Assembly: GCF_001522865.1 (NCBI RefSeq)
Contig: NZ_LOWB01000021.1
Coordinates: 248,001-312,000, forward strand
Direction: 5' to 3'
Length of the DNA: 64,000 bases
From: Burkholderia sp. TSV86
GTDB lineage: Bacteria; Pseudomonadota; Gammaproteobacteria; Burkholderiales; Burkholderiaceae
In this document: in pieces, positions 25,809 through 34,242 of the stretch
Numbering within the stretch: position 1 is the first letter of the stretch
Layout: the number at the start of each line of letters is the position of its first letter
The notes under the pieces: model-generated
The model's input: the letters and a program-made list of their open reading frames with translations, nothing else
Database searches by the model: none
Told to the model about the DNA's origin: nothing
Program-made: the position numbers and the translations under genes

Positions 25809-26552
25809 TCACGACGCGGACGGCGTATTGGCCGGCAACGGCGTGATCGCAATGTGCAGCCCGCATTCCTTGGAGTCGCGCGACTCCCACCACCAGCGCC
25901 CGGCGCGGCTGTCCTCGCCGGGGCGGATCGCGCGCGTGCACGGCTCGCAGCCGATGCTCGGATAGCCGCGCGCGTGCAGCGGATTGACGGGTACGTCGAA
26001 TGCGCTCAGATACGCCCAGACGTCGGCTTGCGTCCAATCGGCCAGCGGATTGTATTTCGCGATGCCGCGCGCGGCATCGCGCTCCTCGACGTGCAGTTCC
26101 GCGCGCGTGACCGACTGCTCGCGACGCTGCCCGGTCACCCATGCGTCGACATGCGCGAGCGCGCGATCGAGCGGCTCGACCTTGCGGATATGACAGCACC
26201 GCTTGCGCAATTCGACGCTGTCGTAAAACGCATTGAGCCCGTGCTCGGCGACATACGCGTCCACCGCATCCTGCCGCGGATGGAACTGCTCGATCTCGTA
26301 GCCATAACGCTCGCGCACGCGCTCGATCATGTCGAGCGTCTGCACATGCAGACGGCCCGTGTTCAACGAAAAAATGCCGATCGGCACGCCCTTCGACAGA
26401 ATCGCGTGCGTGACGAGCATATCTTCCGCCGCGAGGCTGCTTGCGAACTTCACTTTCGAATGGCGCGCGGCGATCTGCGCGAGCAGCGCGTCGAGTTGCG
26501 CGATCTTCGCGGCAAGCTCAGGAGACAGCGCGTTGGCAGCGGCGGCGCTCAT
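25809..26552 (-). CDS. cysH: Adenylyl-sulfate (APS) reductase
   Basis: This 247-residue PP-loop reductase has the four cysteines that mark APS reductases with a [4Fe-4S] cluster: CC at 119-120 and C202/C205 (GCEPC). It also has the catalytic ECGLH at 229-233. PAPS reductases lack the first four (established for the family), so this enzyme should reduce APS directly to sulfite. That fits the absence of cysC in the operon. Its start overlaps the end of the DUF934 gene by 4 bases. Confidence 0.93.
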   Translation of the reverse strand: MSAAAANALSPELAAKIAQLDALLAQIAARHSKVKFASSLAAEDMLVTHAILSKGVPIGIFSLNTGRLHVQTLDMIERVRERYGYEIEQFHPRQDAVDAYVAEHGLNAFYDSVELRKRCCHIRKVEPLDRALAHVDAWVTGQRREQSVTRAELHVEERDAARGIAKYNPLADWTQADVWAYLSAFDVPVNPLHARGYPSIGCEPCTRAIRPGEDSRAGRWWWESRDSKECGLHIAITPLPANTPSAS

Positions 26553-27091
26553 GCGCTCACCTTTGCGTCAGCCGCGCCCGCGCGCCGGCGAAACAGCGGC
26601 GACGGATTGTCGACCGCGCCCTGATAGCGCTGCGAGAATTCGCCGAACGCGTTCAGCGCGTCGCGAATGTCCTTGTCCGCGCGCACGGCGAACGCATCGA
26701 AGCCGCAACGCTCCATGTAATACAACTGATCGCGCAGCACGTCGCCGATCGCGCGCAGCTCGCCCTTCCAACCATATCGCTCGCGCAGCAGGCGCGCGAT
26801 GCTGTAACCGCGGCCATCGGCAAAGCGCGGGAAATCGACGCCGATCAACGCAACTCGTTCGAAATCGGCGACCAGATCCGCGGGCTCGCTATCCGGCGCG
26901 AGCCACACGCCGAGTTCGTCGCGGCGCCTCGCGGCGACGAGTGCGTCGCGCGAGGCCCGCCACAGCGCGAGCGGCACGAGCACATTGCCGGCCGGCAGCG
27001 CGCCGACTTCGGGCAGCGCGCCGTCCTGGGCCGCGCGCACGACTTGCCATGCGTCGTCGATCACCACGCGATTCTTGATAATCAAAGCCAT
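26549..27091 (-). CDS. DUF934 protein of the sulfite reductase operon
   Basis: This 180-residue protein contains GVWLAPDSEPADLVADFERV, FADGRGYSIARLLRERYGW and GDVLRDQLYYMERCGFDAFA, signatures of DUF934. These proteins are nearly always encoded directly after ferredoxin-type sulfite reductase genes in proteobacteria. They are suggested to help electron delivery or assembly, without firm proof. It lies 24 bases after cysI and overlaps cysH, so it is translated with them. No metal-binding cysteine pattern is evident. Confidence 0.87.
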   Translation of the reverse strand: MALIIKNRVVIDDAWQVVRAAQDGALPEVGALPAGNVLVPLALWRASRDALVAARRRDELGVWLAPDSEPADLVADFERVALIGVDFPRFADGRGYSIARLLRERYGWKGELRAIGDVLRDQLYYMERCGFDAFAVRADKDIRDALNAFGEFSQRYQGAVDNPSPLFRRRAGAADAKVSA

Positions 27092-27115
27092 CTGCTGATT
27101 CCTTCTACGCTTGAG

Positions 27116-28795
27116 TTACGCGTGCGCGGTCTGGCGCGCCGCGTAGACGCGCTCCTTGAACGGCGCGATGCCGATACGGTCGTATGTGTCGATGAAGCGC
27201 TCGCCTTCGATGCGCGCATCGACATAAGTGTCGATCAGCTTCGCGATCACGTCCGGCACCTCGTGCGCGGAGAACGACGGGCCGATCACGCGGCCGAGCC
27301 GCGCGCCGTTCGCGCCCGTGCTCTGCTCGCCGCCGAGCGACACCTGGTACCACTCGGCGCCGTCCTTGTCGACGCCGAGGATGCCGATGTTGCCGACATG
27401 ATGATGCCCGCACGAATTCATGCAGCCCGAGATGTTCAGCGACAGATCGCCCAGGTCGTACACGTAGTCGAGATCGTCGAAGCGCGCCTGGATCGCGGTG
27501 GCGATCGGAATCGACTTCGCGTTTGCGAGCGAGCAGAAATCGCCGCCGGGGCACGCGATGATGTCGGTCAGCAGGCCGATGTTCGGCGTCGCGAAGCCGA
27601 CCGCCTTCGCCTTTTCCCACAGCTCGAACAGATCGCGCTTCTTCACGTTCGCGAGAATCAGGTTCTGCTCGTGCGACACGCGCAGCTCGCCGAACGAATA
27701 CGCGTCGGCCCAGTCGGCGACCTGCTCCATCTGCGCATCGGTCGCATCGCCCGGCGCGACGCCGTGCTTTTTCAGCGACAGCGTGACGGCCGCGTAGCCC
27801 GGCACCTTGTGCGGCGCCACGTTGCGCTCGACCCAGCGCGCGAATGCCTTGTTCTCCAGCAGATGCTGCTCGAACGACGCGTCGGTATCCGGCAGTTTCT
27901 CGTAGACGGGCGGCAAGAAGCACCGCGACACGCGATCGACTTCCGCCTGCGTGAGCGTCGACGGGCCGTCCTTCAAGTGCTGCCATTCTTCGTCGACCTG
28001 CTGCGCGAACTTCGCCGGCGACAGCGCCTTCACGAGAATCTTGATCCGCGCCTTGTACAGATTGTCGCGGCGGCCATAGCGGTTATAGACGCGCAGCACC
28101 GCTTCGCAATAGGTCAGCAGATGCTGCCACGGCAGGTTCTCACGGATGAGCGCGCCGACGATCGGCGTGCGGCCGAGCCCGCCGCCCGCGAGAATGCTCG
28201 CGACCACTTCGCCGTGCTCGTTCTTCTTCAGATAGACACCGAGATCGTGGATCTGCACAGCGGCACGATCGACCTTCGCGCCCGACACGGCGATCTTGAA
28301 CTTGCGCGGCAGCCACGCGAATTCGGGATGGAACGTCGACCATTGACGCAGAATCTCGGCCCACGGACGCGGGTCGACTTCCTCGTCTTGCGCGACGCCC
28401 GCGAACTGGTCGGCGGTGATGTTGCGGATGCAGTTGCCCGATGTCTGGATGCCGTGCATCTGCACGGACGCAAGCTTCGCGAGAATGTCGGGCGTCTCTT
28501 CGAGCTTGATCCAGTTGTACTGGATGTTCGAGCGCGTCGAAAAGTGTCCGTAGCCGCGGTCGTGCTCGCGTGCGATCCGCGCGAGCATGCGCAACTGGTC
28601 GCTGCGCAGATTGCCGTATGGAATCGCGATCCGGTGCATGTACGCGTGGCGCTGCATGTACAGGCCGTTTTGCAGGCGCAGCGGGCGGAATTCGTCTTCG
28701 CTCAATTCGCCGGACAAGCGGCGGCGGACCTGGTCGCGGTACTGCGCGACGCGCTCGTCGACGATCGTCTGATCGTACTGGTCGTACTGATACAT
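27116..28795 (-). CDS. cysI: Sulfite reductase hemoprotein (nitrite/sulfite reductase family)
   Basis: This 559-residue siroheme/[4Fe-4S] enzyme reduces sulfite to sulfide. It carries two ferredoxin-like half-domains, the siroheme-contact stretch GYGHFSTRSNIQYNWIKLEE (about 81-100), TSGNCIRNI, and the cluster cysteines CPGGDFC (415-421) and CMNSC (458-462). The ATG at 28795 gives MYQYDQYDQTIVDERV, the usual N-terminus; the frame extends upstream only as shadow across the promoter. No CysJ flavoprotein gene is present, so electrons probably come from ferredoxin or a DUF934-linked partner (inference). It is first in the operon. Confidence 0.94.
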   Translation of the reverse strand: MYQYDQYDQTIVDERVAQYRDQVRRRLSGELSEDEFRPLRLQNGLYMQRHAYMHRIAIPYGNLRSDQLRMLARIAREHDRGYGHFSTRSNIQYNWIKLEETPDILAKLASVQMHGIQTSGNCIRNITADQFAGVAQDEEVDPRPWAEILRQWSTFHPEFAWLPRKFKIAVSGAKVDRAAVQIHDLGVYLKKNEHGEVVASILAGGGLGRTPIVGALIRENLPWQHLLTYCEAVLRVYNRYGRRDNLYKARIKILVKALSPAKFAQQVDEEWQHLKDGPSTLTQAEVDRVSRCFLPPVYEKLPDTDASFEQHLLENKAFARWVERNVAPHKVPGYAAVTLSLKKHGVAPGDATDAQMEQVADWADAYSFGELRVSHEQNLILANVKKRDLFELWEKAKAVGFATPNIGLLTDIIACPGGDFCSLANAKSIPIATAIQARFDDLDYVYDLGDLSLNISGCMNSCGHHHVGNIGILGVDKDGAEWYQVSLGGEQSTGANGARLGRVIGPSFSAHEVPDVIAKLIDTYVDARIEGERFIDTYDRIGIAPFKERVYAARQTAHA

Positions 28796-29011
28796 TCGGG
28801 GACCCCAGGGTTGCTCAACGTGACCGCGCGACGTCCTAGCCACGCCGCGCCAGAATCTGCACCGCCCGCCGGATGCGGCCATCCGCCCGGCCGCTGCTTT
28901 GCTAATGACGATTACAGATATCGATATTTGAAAAACACGGGCAAATCGTAATAAACTCTCTTTATATTTCAAACGACTAAAAAATTCTGTCGATATGCAC
29001 AGGGGTTATAA
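28796..29011. promoter_or_regulatory. Divergent cysI / cysB control region
   Basis: The 216-base spacer becomes strongly AT-rich from about 28905 to 28995 (for example ATTACAGATATCGATATTTG and TAATAAACTCTCTTTATATT). It therefore very likely holds the cysI promoter on the minus strand and cysB-type operators. CysB sites are poorly conserved and AT-rich (established), so no exact operator is marked. A short ribosome-site-like GGGG precedes the cysB ATG. Confidence 0.6.
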
Positions 29012-29953
29012 ATGAACCTGCATCAGTTCCGCTTCGTGCGCGAGGCCGTGCGCCAGAATTTCAACCTCACCGAAGCGGCGAAGGCTCTGTACACATCACA
29101 GCCAGGGGTCTCGAAAGCCATCATCGAGCTGGAGGACGAACTTGGCGTCGAAATCTTCACGCGCCACGGCAAGCGCGTGCGCTCGCTGACCGAGCCGGGG
29201 CGCATCATTCTCGCGTCGGTCGAGCGGATTTTGCAGGAAGTCGAAAGCCTGAAAAGGGTCGGAAAAGACTATGCGGCACAGGATCAGGGCAACCTGACGA
29301 TCGCGGCCACGCATACGCAGGCCCGCTACTCGCTGCCCGCCGCGATCGCCGAGTTCAAGAAACGCTTTCCTAAGGTCCATCTGTCGATCCTGCAAGGCAG
29401 CCCGACTCAGGTTGCCGAAATGGTGATCCACGATCAGGCCGATCTGGCCATCGCGACCGAGGCCATCGCCGACTACAAGGAACTCGTGTCGCTGCCGTGC
29501 TTTCAGTGGCACCACGCGGCCGTCGTCCCGGCCGACCATCCGCTTCTCGAACGCAAGCAGCCGTCGCTCGACGATCTGGCGCAATACCCGCTCATCACAT
29601 ACGACGATGCATTTGCCGGCCGCAAGAAGATCAACCAGGCGTTCGCGCTGCGCGGGCTGTCGCCCGACATCGTGCTCGAGGCGATCGACGCGGACGTGAT
29701 CAAGACCTACGTCGAGCTTGGGCTCGGCGTCGGGATCATGGCCGACATCGCGTTCAACACCGAGCGCGACCGCAGCCTGCGCGCGATTCCGGTCGGGCAT
29801 TTGTTCGGCAGCAACATCACGCGCGTCGCGCTCAAGCAAGGGGCATATCTGCGCGGCTACGTGTACACGCTCGTGGAGCTGCTGTCGCCGACGCTCAATC
29901 GCAAGCTCGTCGAAACCGCGCTCAAGGGCGTGGCCGAGAGCTACGAGCTGTGA
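29012..29953 (+). CDS. cysB: LysR-type regulator CysB
   Basis: This 313-residue CysB starts MNLHQFRFVREAVRQNFNLT. It has the winged helix motif ALYTSQPGVSKAIIELEDEL (about 26-45) and EIFTRHGKRVRSLTEPG, followed by the CysB effector domain (ATHTQARYSLPAAIAEFKKR, LQGSPTQVAEMV). CysB activates sulfate assimilation genes under sulfur limitation with N-acetylserine as inducer. Its divergent position to cysI strongly supports direct control of the cys operon. Confidence 0.94.
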   Translation: MNLHQFRFVREAVRQNFNLTEAAKALYTSQPGVSKAIIELEDELGVEIFTRHGKRVRSLTEPGRIILASVERILQEVESLKRVGKDYAAQDQGNLTIAATHTQARYSLPAAIAEFKKRFPKVHLSILQGSPTQVAEMVIHDQADLAIATEAIADYKELVSLPCFQWHHAAVVPADHPLLERKQPSLDDLAQYPLITYDDAFAGRKKINQAFALRGLSPDIVLEAIDADVIKTYVELGLGVGIMADIAFNTERDRSLRAIPVGHLFGSNITRVALKQGAYLRGYVYTLVELLSPTLNRKLVETALKGVAESYEL

Positions 29954-30074
29954 CGGGCAACGGTTATCGCGGCACTTGCCCGGCTGAGGGATTTCAGTGA
30001 TAATCCTCGTTTCGCTAAGCGCTAACGGTTCGAATTGGTGAGCCATGTTAGCGGCGAGCGGATCAGTGCGGTTT

Positions 30075-30159
30075 GCCCAGGTGGTGAAATTGGTAGACGC
30101 AGGGGACTCAAAATCCCCCGCCGCAAGGCGTGCCGGTTCGATTCCGGCCCTGGGCACCA
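30075..30159 (+). tRNA. tRNA-Leu (anticodon CAA)
   Basis: A complete class II tRNA is visible. The acceptor GCCCAGG pairs with CCTGGGC, followed by A and an encoded CCA. The D-arm region is TGGTGAAATTGGTAGACGC. The anticodon stem GGGGA/TCCCC carries the loop CTCAAAA (anticodon CAA, reading UUG). The variable arm is long, as in leucine tRNAs, and the T-arm is CCGG-TTCGATT-CCGG. Total length is 85 nt including CCA. Confidence 0.96.
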
Positions 30160-30260
30160 ACCAAGCACAACGCAACACACTGCGCGCATTACGTTAAGTC
30201 GCCCTCCAAACGACCTCGTCATCTGCAGCGCCGCCAACCGGCCTTCGTGCGCAAAAAGCC

Positions 30261-30296
30261 GCCCCAACTGGTCCAACTCAGTATGGGGCTTTTTTA
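30261..30296 (+). terminator. Terminator downstream of tRNA-Leu
   Basis: GCCCCA-ACTG...CAGT-A-TGGGGC forms a ten-pair stem with one bulge, followed by seven T residues (30290-30296). It is placed 100 bases after the tRNA and probably ends its transcript. Confidence 0.75.
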
Positions 30297-31364
30297 TTTG
30301 CGCCTCGCCACTCGACACTGCCCCACACTCCTGCTGAAACCGCGGCCAACCCGCGCGCGCATGCGCGGACGCGCCGCGATCCAGATTAAATTGTTCGTTC
30401 GCAGCGCAACGTCCGGCTTGCATCACAGGCGCGTGCGATGCGTTGCTTCTCAGTACGCGGGCCGTCATCGCGCCGGATGACATGTGTGCTGCCCCCGTCT
30501 CAATCGCCTTATTCGCGCGGCCGCTCGAGCCGCCTCGTCAAAACGCTTGGCGAACCGCCCGCGCCAGCAAACCAATCCATTCCGATCAACCGGCGCGACG
30601 AGTTCAACCGCGCAGCGGCGTCCGTGTTTCAGCCTGCTTCGCCACAACGCCGATGCGCCCAACATCGAAGCGTTTGCATTTCATCACGCATGGCTTTTTC
30701 TCGTCCAAGCATCGCCGAAAACTCGCTTTCATCGCGGTCCGGCTTTAGAAATTTCATCTACCGCTTTTAAATTACCGCTCTCGCCCTCCGTTAATAATCG
30801 AATTGGCCAGGCGCCGACCGGTAATCGGCAATCGCGCAGCCGATACAGCCTTTACAACAAGCAGCACCTTCATCAGACCATCTTTCGATACCGATTGCGC
30901 CATGCGAATATCAAATTCGCAATCGGCGCATGCCGCCCGATCGATTTGGCACAGACTAATCATCAGCACGATTGAGGCGGTTCAATTTTTCAAAGAAAAC
31001 CGCAACTCATTCAATAGACATTGAAATTCAATATCACCAGAAAATTTACGGCCAACCATCAACCCCAAAAAAATAACAATAAATAAATCAAATTTATAAA
31101 TCCACAAAAATCCGCCACAAAACCAAAACCAAGCAATCAACCGCAAATCGATTACGGAGTTAATGCGAGTTCGTCCCGATGAAAAGTTGAATTTTTATTC
31201 CTCGAAAATATGAAAGAAATAACCCTTTCTCGGCCGCCCGGCGCGCTGCGCCGGAACTTCGCGCCGCCCAACGGCACGCTCTACCCGCGGCCGCACCGGC
31301 CGTCAGCCTCGGTGCGCTCAGCCGATCACTCGCCCGGCGCGCATCCGGCCGGCTAGCTCATTCG
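30297..31364. other. Gene-poor stretch, AT-rich in its distal half
   Basis: About 1.07 kb contains no open frame with a ribosome site or protein-like character; the frames at 30438-30975 are low-quality. From about 30750 to 31220 the composition shifts to AT-rich with A-tracts (for example CCCCAAAAAAATAACAATAA near 31063-31082). That is foreign to the surrounding GC-rich genome. A 65-codon minus-strand frame (30772-30969) is the only faintly protein-like candidate. The stretch could be decayed mobile DNA beside a tRNA or a long control region for the hydrolase/PLD pair. Confidence 0.5.
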
Positions 31365-32393
31365 ATGCGCTCGCTCGCGACTCTGCGCCGGCTATGCGCC
31401 GTTGCGCTCACCTGCGTCGTGTTGCCCTGCGCCACACAAGCCGCCACGCAGCCGCAGCGCTGCACCTCGGCGTTCGACACATATCGGCTCGGCCTCGCGG
31501 CAGCAGGTGTCGCGGACAAGCATTTGCCGTTCATGATCCTCCAGCCCGACGGCCGCACGGACACAGCCGTCTTATTGATTCACGGGCTGTACGAATCGCC
31601 GTACTTCCTGCGCGGCGCCGCGGCGCGCTTCGCGGCGGCTGGCTACAATGTCGTGTCGCTGCTGCTGCCGGGGCATTGGGACGCTGGTTGGCGCTCGATC
31701 GACACCGTCACGTATCGCGACTGGCTCGCCACGGCTGATTTCGGTCTGGACATCGCGCACTGTCTCGGCCAGCACGTGATCATCGCCGGGCATTCACTCG
31801 GCGGCACGCTCGCGCTGTACGCGGCGCTCGCGCGCCCGCGCGACGTCGATGCGCTCGTTCTATGGGCGCCCGCAACCGAACTACGTGCGCTGCCCACGCT
31901 CGGCGGCGTGATCGGCAAGGCGTCCGGCATTGCAGGCAACACGTTTACGCGCAAGCGCGCGGATGCGGACGAAAGCGCGAGGCTGTCCGGCAACCCGGCA
32001 TTTCAGTTATACGAGATGATTCAATATCTCGGCCGCACTTACGGCGACGCGGTTCCACTCGACAACGGCAGGCGCCGCGATCTGCCGCTGTCTTACGTGC
32101 GGCTCGGCGCGCAAGTGCGTGCGCCGGTATTCGCGATCGTGCCGCAGCGCGATCCCGCCGTCGACGAACGCGAAACGCTGAGTCTGCTCGCGCAGATGCC
32201 GCAAATGTCCGAACTGATCGTCTATCCGGAGCAGAGCGCCGTGTGGCACGCGAACGTCGCGAAATCGTCCATGGATACCTACCGTTCCCAACCTGGCGAC
32301 TACAACCCGTCATTCGACTGGATGATGGATCGGATTCTCGCATTCGCCGCCCGCGTTGCGCCAGCCAATCGCGCGATATCGGCCGAACGATGA
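31365..32393 (+). CDS. Exported alpha/beta hydrolase (lipase/esterase-like)
   Basis: This 342-residue protein has a signal peptide (about 1-27: MRSLATLRRLCAVALTCVVL, cleavage near TQA-A). An alpha/beta hydrolase fold follows: LIHGLYESPYFLRGAAARFA (oxyanion-hole region, about 71-90) and the nucleophile elbow GHSLGG with Ser144. VPQRDPAVDE supplies a candidate Asp, and a likely catalytic His is in AVWHANV near 290. This resembles bacterial monoacylglycerol-lipase or exported esterase proteins. Its stop overlaps the ATG of the phospholipase-D-like gene (ATGA), so the two are co-translated. A joint role in lipid breakdown is an inference. Confidence 0.8.
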   Translation: MRSLATLRRLCAVALTCVVLPCATQAATQPQRCTSAFDTYRLGLAAAGVADKHLPFMILQPDGRTDTAVLLIHGLYESPYFLRGAAARFAAAGYNVVSLLLPGHWDAGWRSIDTVTYRDWLATADFGLDIAHCLGQHVIIAGHSLGGTLALYAALARPRDVDALVLWAPATELRALPTLGGVIGKASGIAGNTFTRKRADADESARLSGNPAFQLYEMIQYLGRTYGDAVPLDNGRRRDLPLSYVRLGAQVRAPVFAIVPQRDPAVDERETLSLLAQMPQMSELIVYPEQSAVWHANVAKSSMDTYRSQPGDYNPSFDWMMDRILAFAARVAPANRAISAER

Positions 32394-33775
32394 AACCGCG
32401 CGCATTCGTTGCCGCGATCGCCACCGCGATTGCAATCGCCGCCTGGTCCGCGAGCGCCGCCGCGCAGTGCGTCGACTGGATCGCGCCCATCGACGACGGC
32501 ACGCTGCAGCGCACGCGCGCCGACCTCGTTCGCGCGGCCATGCCGTCGGATGGCATTCGCATTCTTGCTTACATTTTCGATACCGACCGCGCGGGCCTCG
32601 ACATGCTGCGCCGGCTCGTGCAGGCCGCGCAACGCGGCGTGCCGGTGCGCCTGCTGATCGACGGCATCGGCCCCGGAGCCGCTCTGCCGATCGAAGACGA
32701 GTTGATCGCCGCGCTGCACGACATCGCGCCGCGTTTCGAAATACGCGTGTTCCATCCGAAAGCCGATTTCACGAAACTCACGCGGCGCATGCACGACAAA
32801 CTGTTCCTCGTCGGCGACACCGGCATCATCGGCAGCAGCTCGACGTGGAATGCAAGCGTCGACGGGTGGCTCATCGAGCGCGACTTGCTGGTGCGCGGCG
32901 ATCCCGGCCGCCGCAATTCGGCGCTGCATGCGATGCGCGCGCACTTCGATGCATTCTGGCGCAGCAGCGCGGCCGTCGCGCAGCGCCCGGCGGAGATATT
33001 CACGCTCGCCTCGCCGTACCAGAGCGCACGCGGCTTCAAGACGCTCGAGCCGGCGCTCATCGAGCGCTGGCGCCGTGCGCTGTCCGCCGCGTCCGGCGAC
33101 GAGCAAGGCAACAGCGCCGGCGCTTCGTCGATCGACGAAGCGCGGCCAGCCACCGCCTGGCTTGCGCTCGCGTGCGACCGCCTGCGCTACGTGCACGACG
33201 CGCCGGACAAACGCGCGCCCGGCACGCTCGGCGACATGCTCGCCGCGCTTGCCCGCGCGCGCGCGGAAATCGTCGTCGTGAATCCGTACCTGATTCTCGT
33301 GCCCGAGATGCGCGCGCTGCTCGAGCGCAAGCGGCGCGAAGGCGTGCGCGTCGTGCTGGTCAGCGCATCGCTCGAGCGGCTCGCCGCCGAGTTGCCGGCG
33401 ATCGGCCGCGCCTACGCGAACGACTTGCCGGCGCTCGCGCGCGCGGGCCTCGAAATACGCGAATATCACGACGACGCAAACCGGATGCTGCACGCGAAGC
33501 TCGTTCGGATCGATAGCCGCCGCTATTATGTCGGCAGCTTCAATTTCGATCCGCTCTCAGCCTATTCGAATACTGAAAACGGCCTGTGGATCGATCCCGC
33601 CGACGAAACGGGCATCCCCCCGCTCGCGCAAACGGTGGCGCTCGCTCTCGCGCGTTCAGCCGCGGTAACCGACGGCAACGGTGGCCTGCTCGCCCCGCCC
33701 GATGCGCGTTGCGATGCGGCCGGGTGCGGCGGGGTCTGGCGATGGCTGACACCACTTTTGCGGCGGTTTCTATAA
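32390..33775 (+). CDS. Exported phospholipase D-like (cardiolipin synthase-like) protein
   Basis: This 461-residue protein has a signal peptide (about 1-25, AWSASAAAQ) and two HKD motifs. The first is MHDKLFLVGD (H135, K137) and the second MLHAKLVRID (H368, K370, D375), each followed by a GS(S/F) segment. The paired motifs define the PLD superfamily, including cardiolipin synthases and phospholipase D. The first motif has one extra residue before the Asp compared with the usual HxKxxxxD. No N-terminal membrane anchors typical of cardiolipin synthase are present, so an exported lipase-like role is more likely. The ATG at 32390 overlaps the hydrolase stop. Confidence 0.85.
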   Translation: MKPRAFVAAIATAIAIAAWSASAAAQCVDWIAPIDDGTLQRTRADLVRAAMPSDGIRILAYIFDTDRAGLDMLRRLVQAAQRGVPVRLLIDGIGPGAALPIEDELIAALHDIAPRFEIRVFHPKADFTKLTRRMHDKLFLVGDTGIIGSSSTWNASVDGWLIERDLLVRGDPGRRNSALHAMRAHFDAFWRSSAAVAQRPAEIFTLASPYQSARGFKTLEPALIERWRRALSAASGDEQGNSAGASSIDEARPATAWLALACDRLRYVHDAPDKRAPGTLGDMLAALARARAEIVVVNPYLILVPEMRALLERKRREGVRVVLVSASLERLAAELPAIGRAYANDLPALARAGLEIREYHDDANRMLHAKLVRIDSRRYYVGSFNFDPLSAYSNTENGLWIDPADETGIPPLAQTVALALARSAAVTDGNGGLLAPPDARCDAAGCGGVWRWLTPLLRRFL

Positions 33776-33985
33776 TCGCGCGGCATTGCCGCGCACCGGC
33801 GCTGGCGCCGGATTAATTCCGTCCAATATATTAATCATATTTACACAATGCAATTTCCAGGATTCGAATTGCAATTTAATTAATCTAATTAAAATTTAAA
33901 AATAATCGTATGTCGTTAAATGTCAACAAGTGCGAAATGCGGGAAAATGCCATTGATAGTTTTTTCCGCCTTTGAGATGATGAAA
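33776..33985. other. AT-rich spacer with promoter-like elements
   Basis: From about 33815 to 33960 the sequence is AT-rich (TTAATTAATCTAATTAAAAT and similar) with no open gene. TTGCAA at 33869-33874 and TAAAAT at 33890-33895 form a promoter-like pair with a short 15-base spacer, oriented toward the hairpin cluster at 33989-34082. Confidence 0.4.
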
Positions 33986-34082
33986 CGGCTGCGCGAATGC
34001 GAGTCAAGCGCAGCATGCGTGGTTCTGCGAAAAAGCGGAACTTTGAGCGTGCCGGCTTTACCCTGGGCCGGCACGCCTTTTT
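33986..34082 (+). ncRNA. Candidate structured small RNA ending in intrinsic terminator
   Basis: Three consecutive hairpins lie in this gene-free interval. CTGCGC (33989-33994) pairs with GCGCAG (34008-34013). GTTCTGC (34022-34028) pairs with GCGGAAC (34035-34041) around a GAAAAA loop. GCGTGCCGGC (34047-34056) pairs with GCCGGCACGC (34067-34076), followed by C and five T residues. No ORF ends just before the last stem; the nearest upstream stop is over 270 bases away. The terminator therefore most likely ends an independent short transcript. The family is not recognised; the 5' end is undetermined. Confidence 0.45.
34047..34082 (+). terminator. Orphan intrinsic terminator
   Basis: A perfect 10-bp GC-rich stem with a ten-base loop and T5 tail lies 272 bases after the PLD-like gene and 161 bases before the Dabb gene. 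It could end the candidate small RNA or, less simply, the long 3' region of the PLD-like transcript. Confidence 0.85.
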
Positions 34083-34242
34083 ATTCACCGCGATGATGCG
34101 CATCAATTAATGCGCACATCTTTCCGATAGTTTGCGGCGATTTTCCGATTCGCGACGTAAATGACCGAAAGCCGGATCATTGATATACGGCTGGGCGCCG
34201 AACGGCTGAATATGCAGCCGTATTCAGCCAACCACGCGAGAG

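Noticed and set aside
30022..30483. A 153-codon minus-strand frame overlapping the tRNA
   Set aside because: It runs antisense through the complete tRNA-Leu gene, so it is not credible as coding.
30484..30975. A 163-codon plus-strand frame after tRNA-Leu
   Set aside because: No ribosome site, no conserved motif, and residue content that follows base composition; not supported as a gene.
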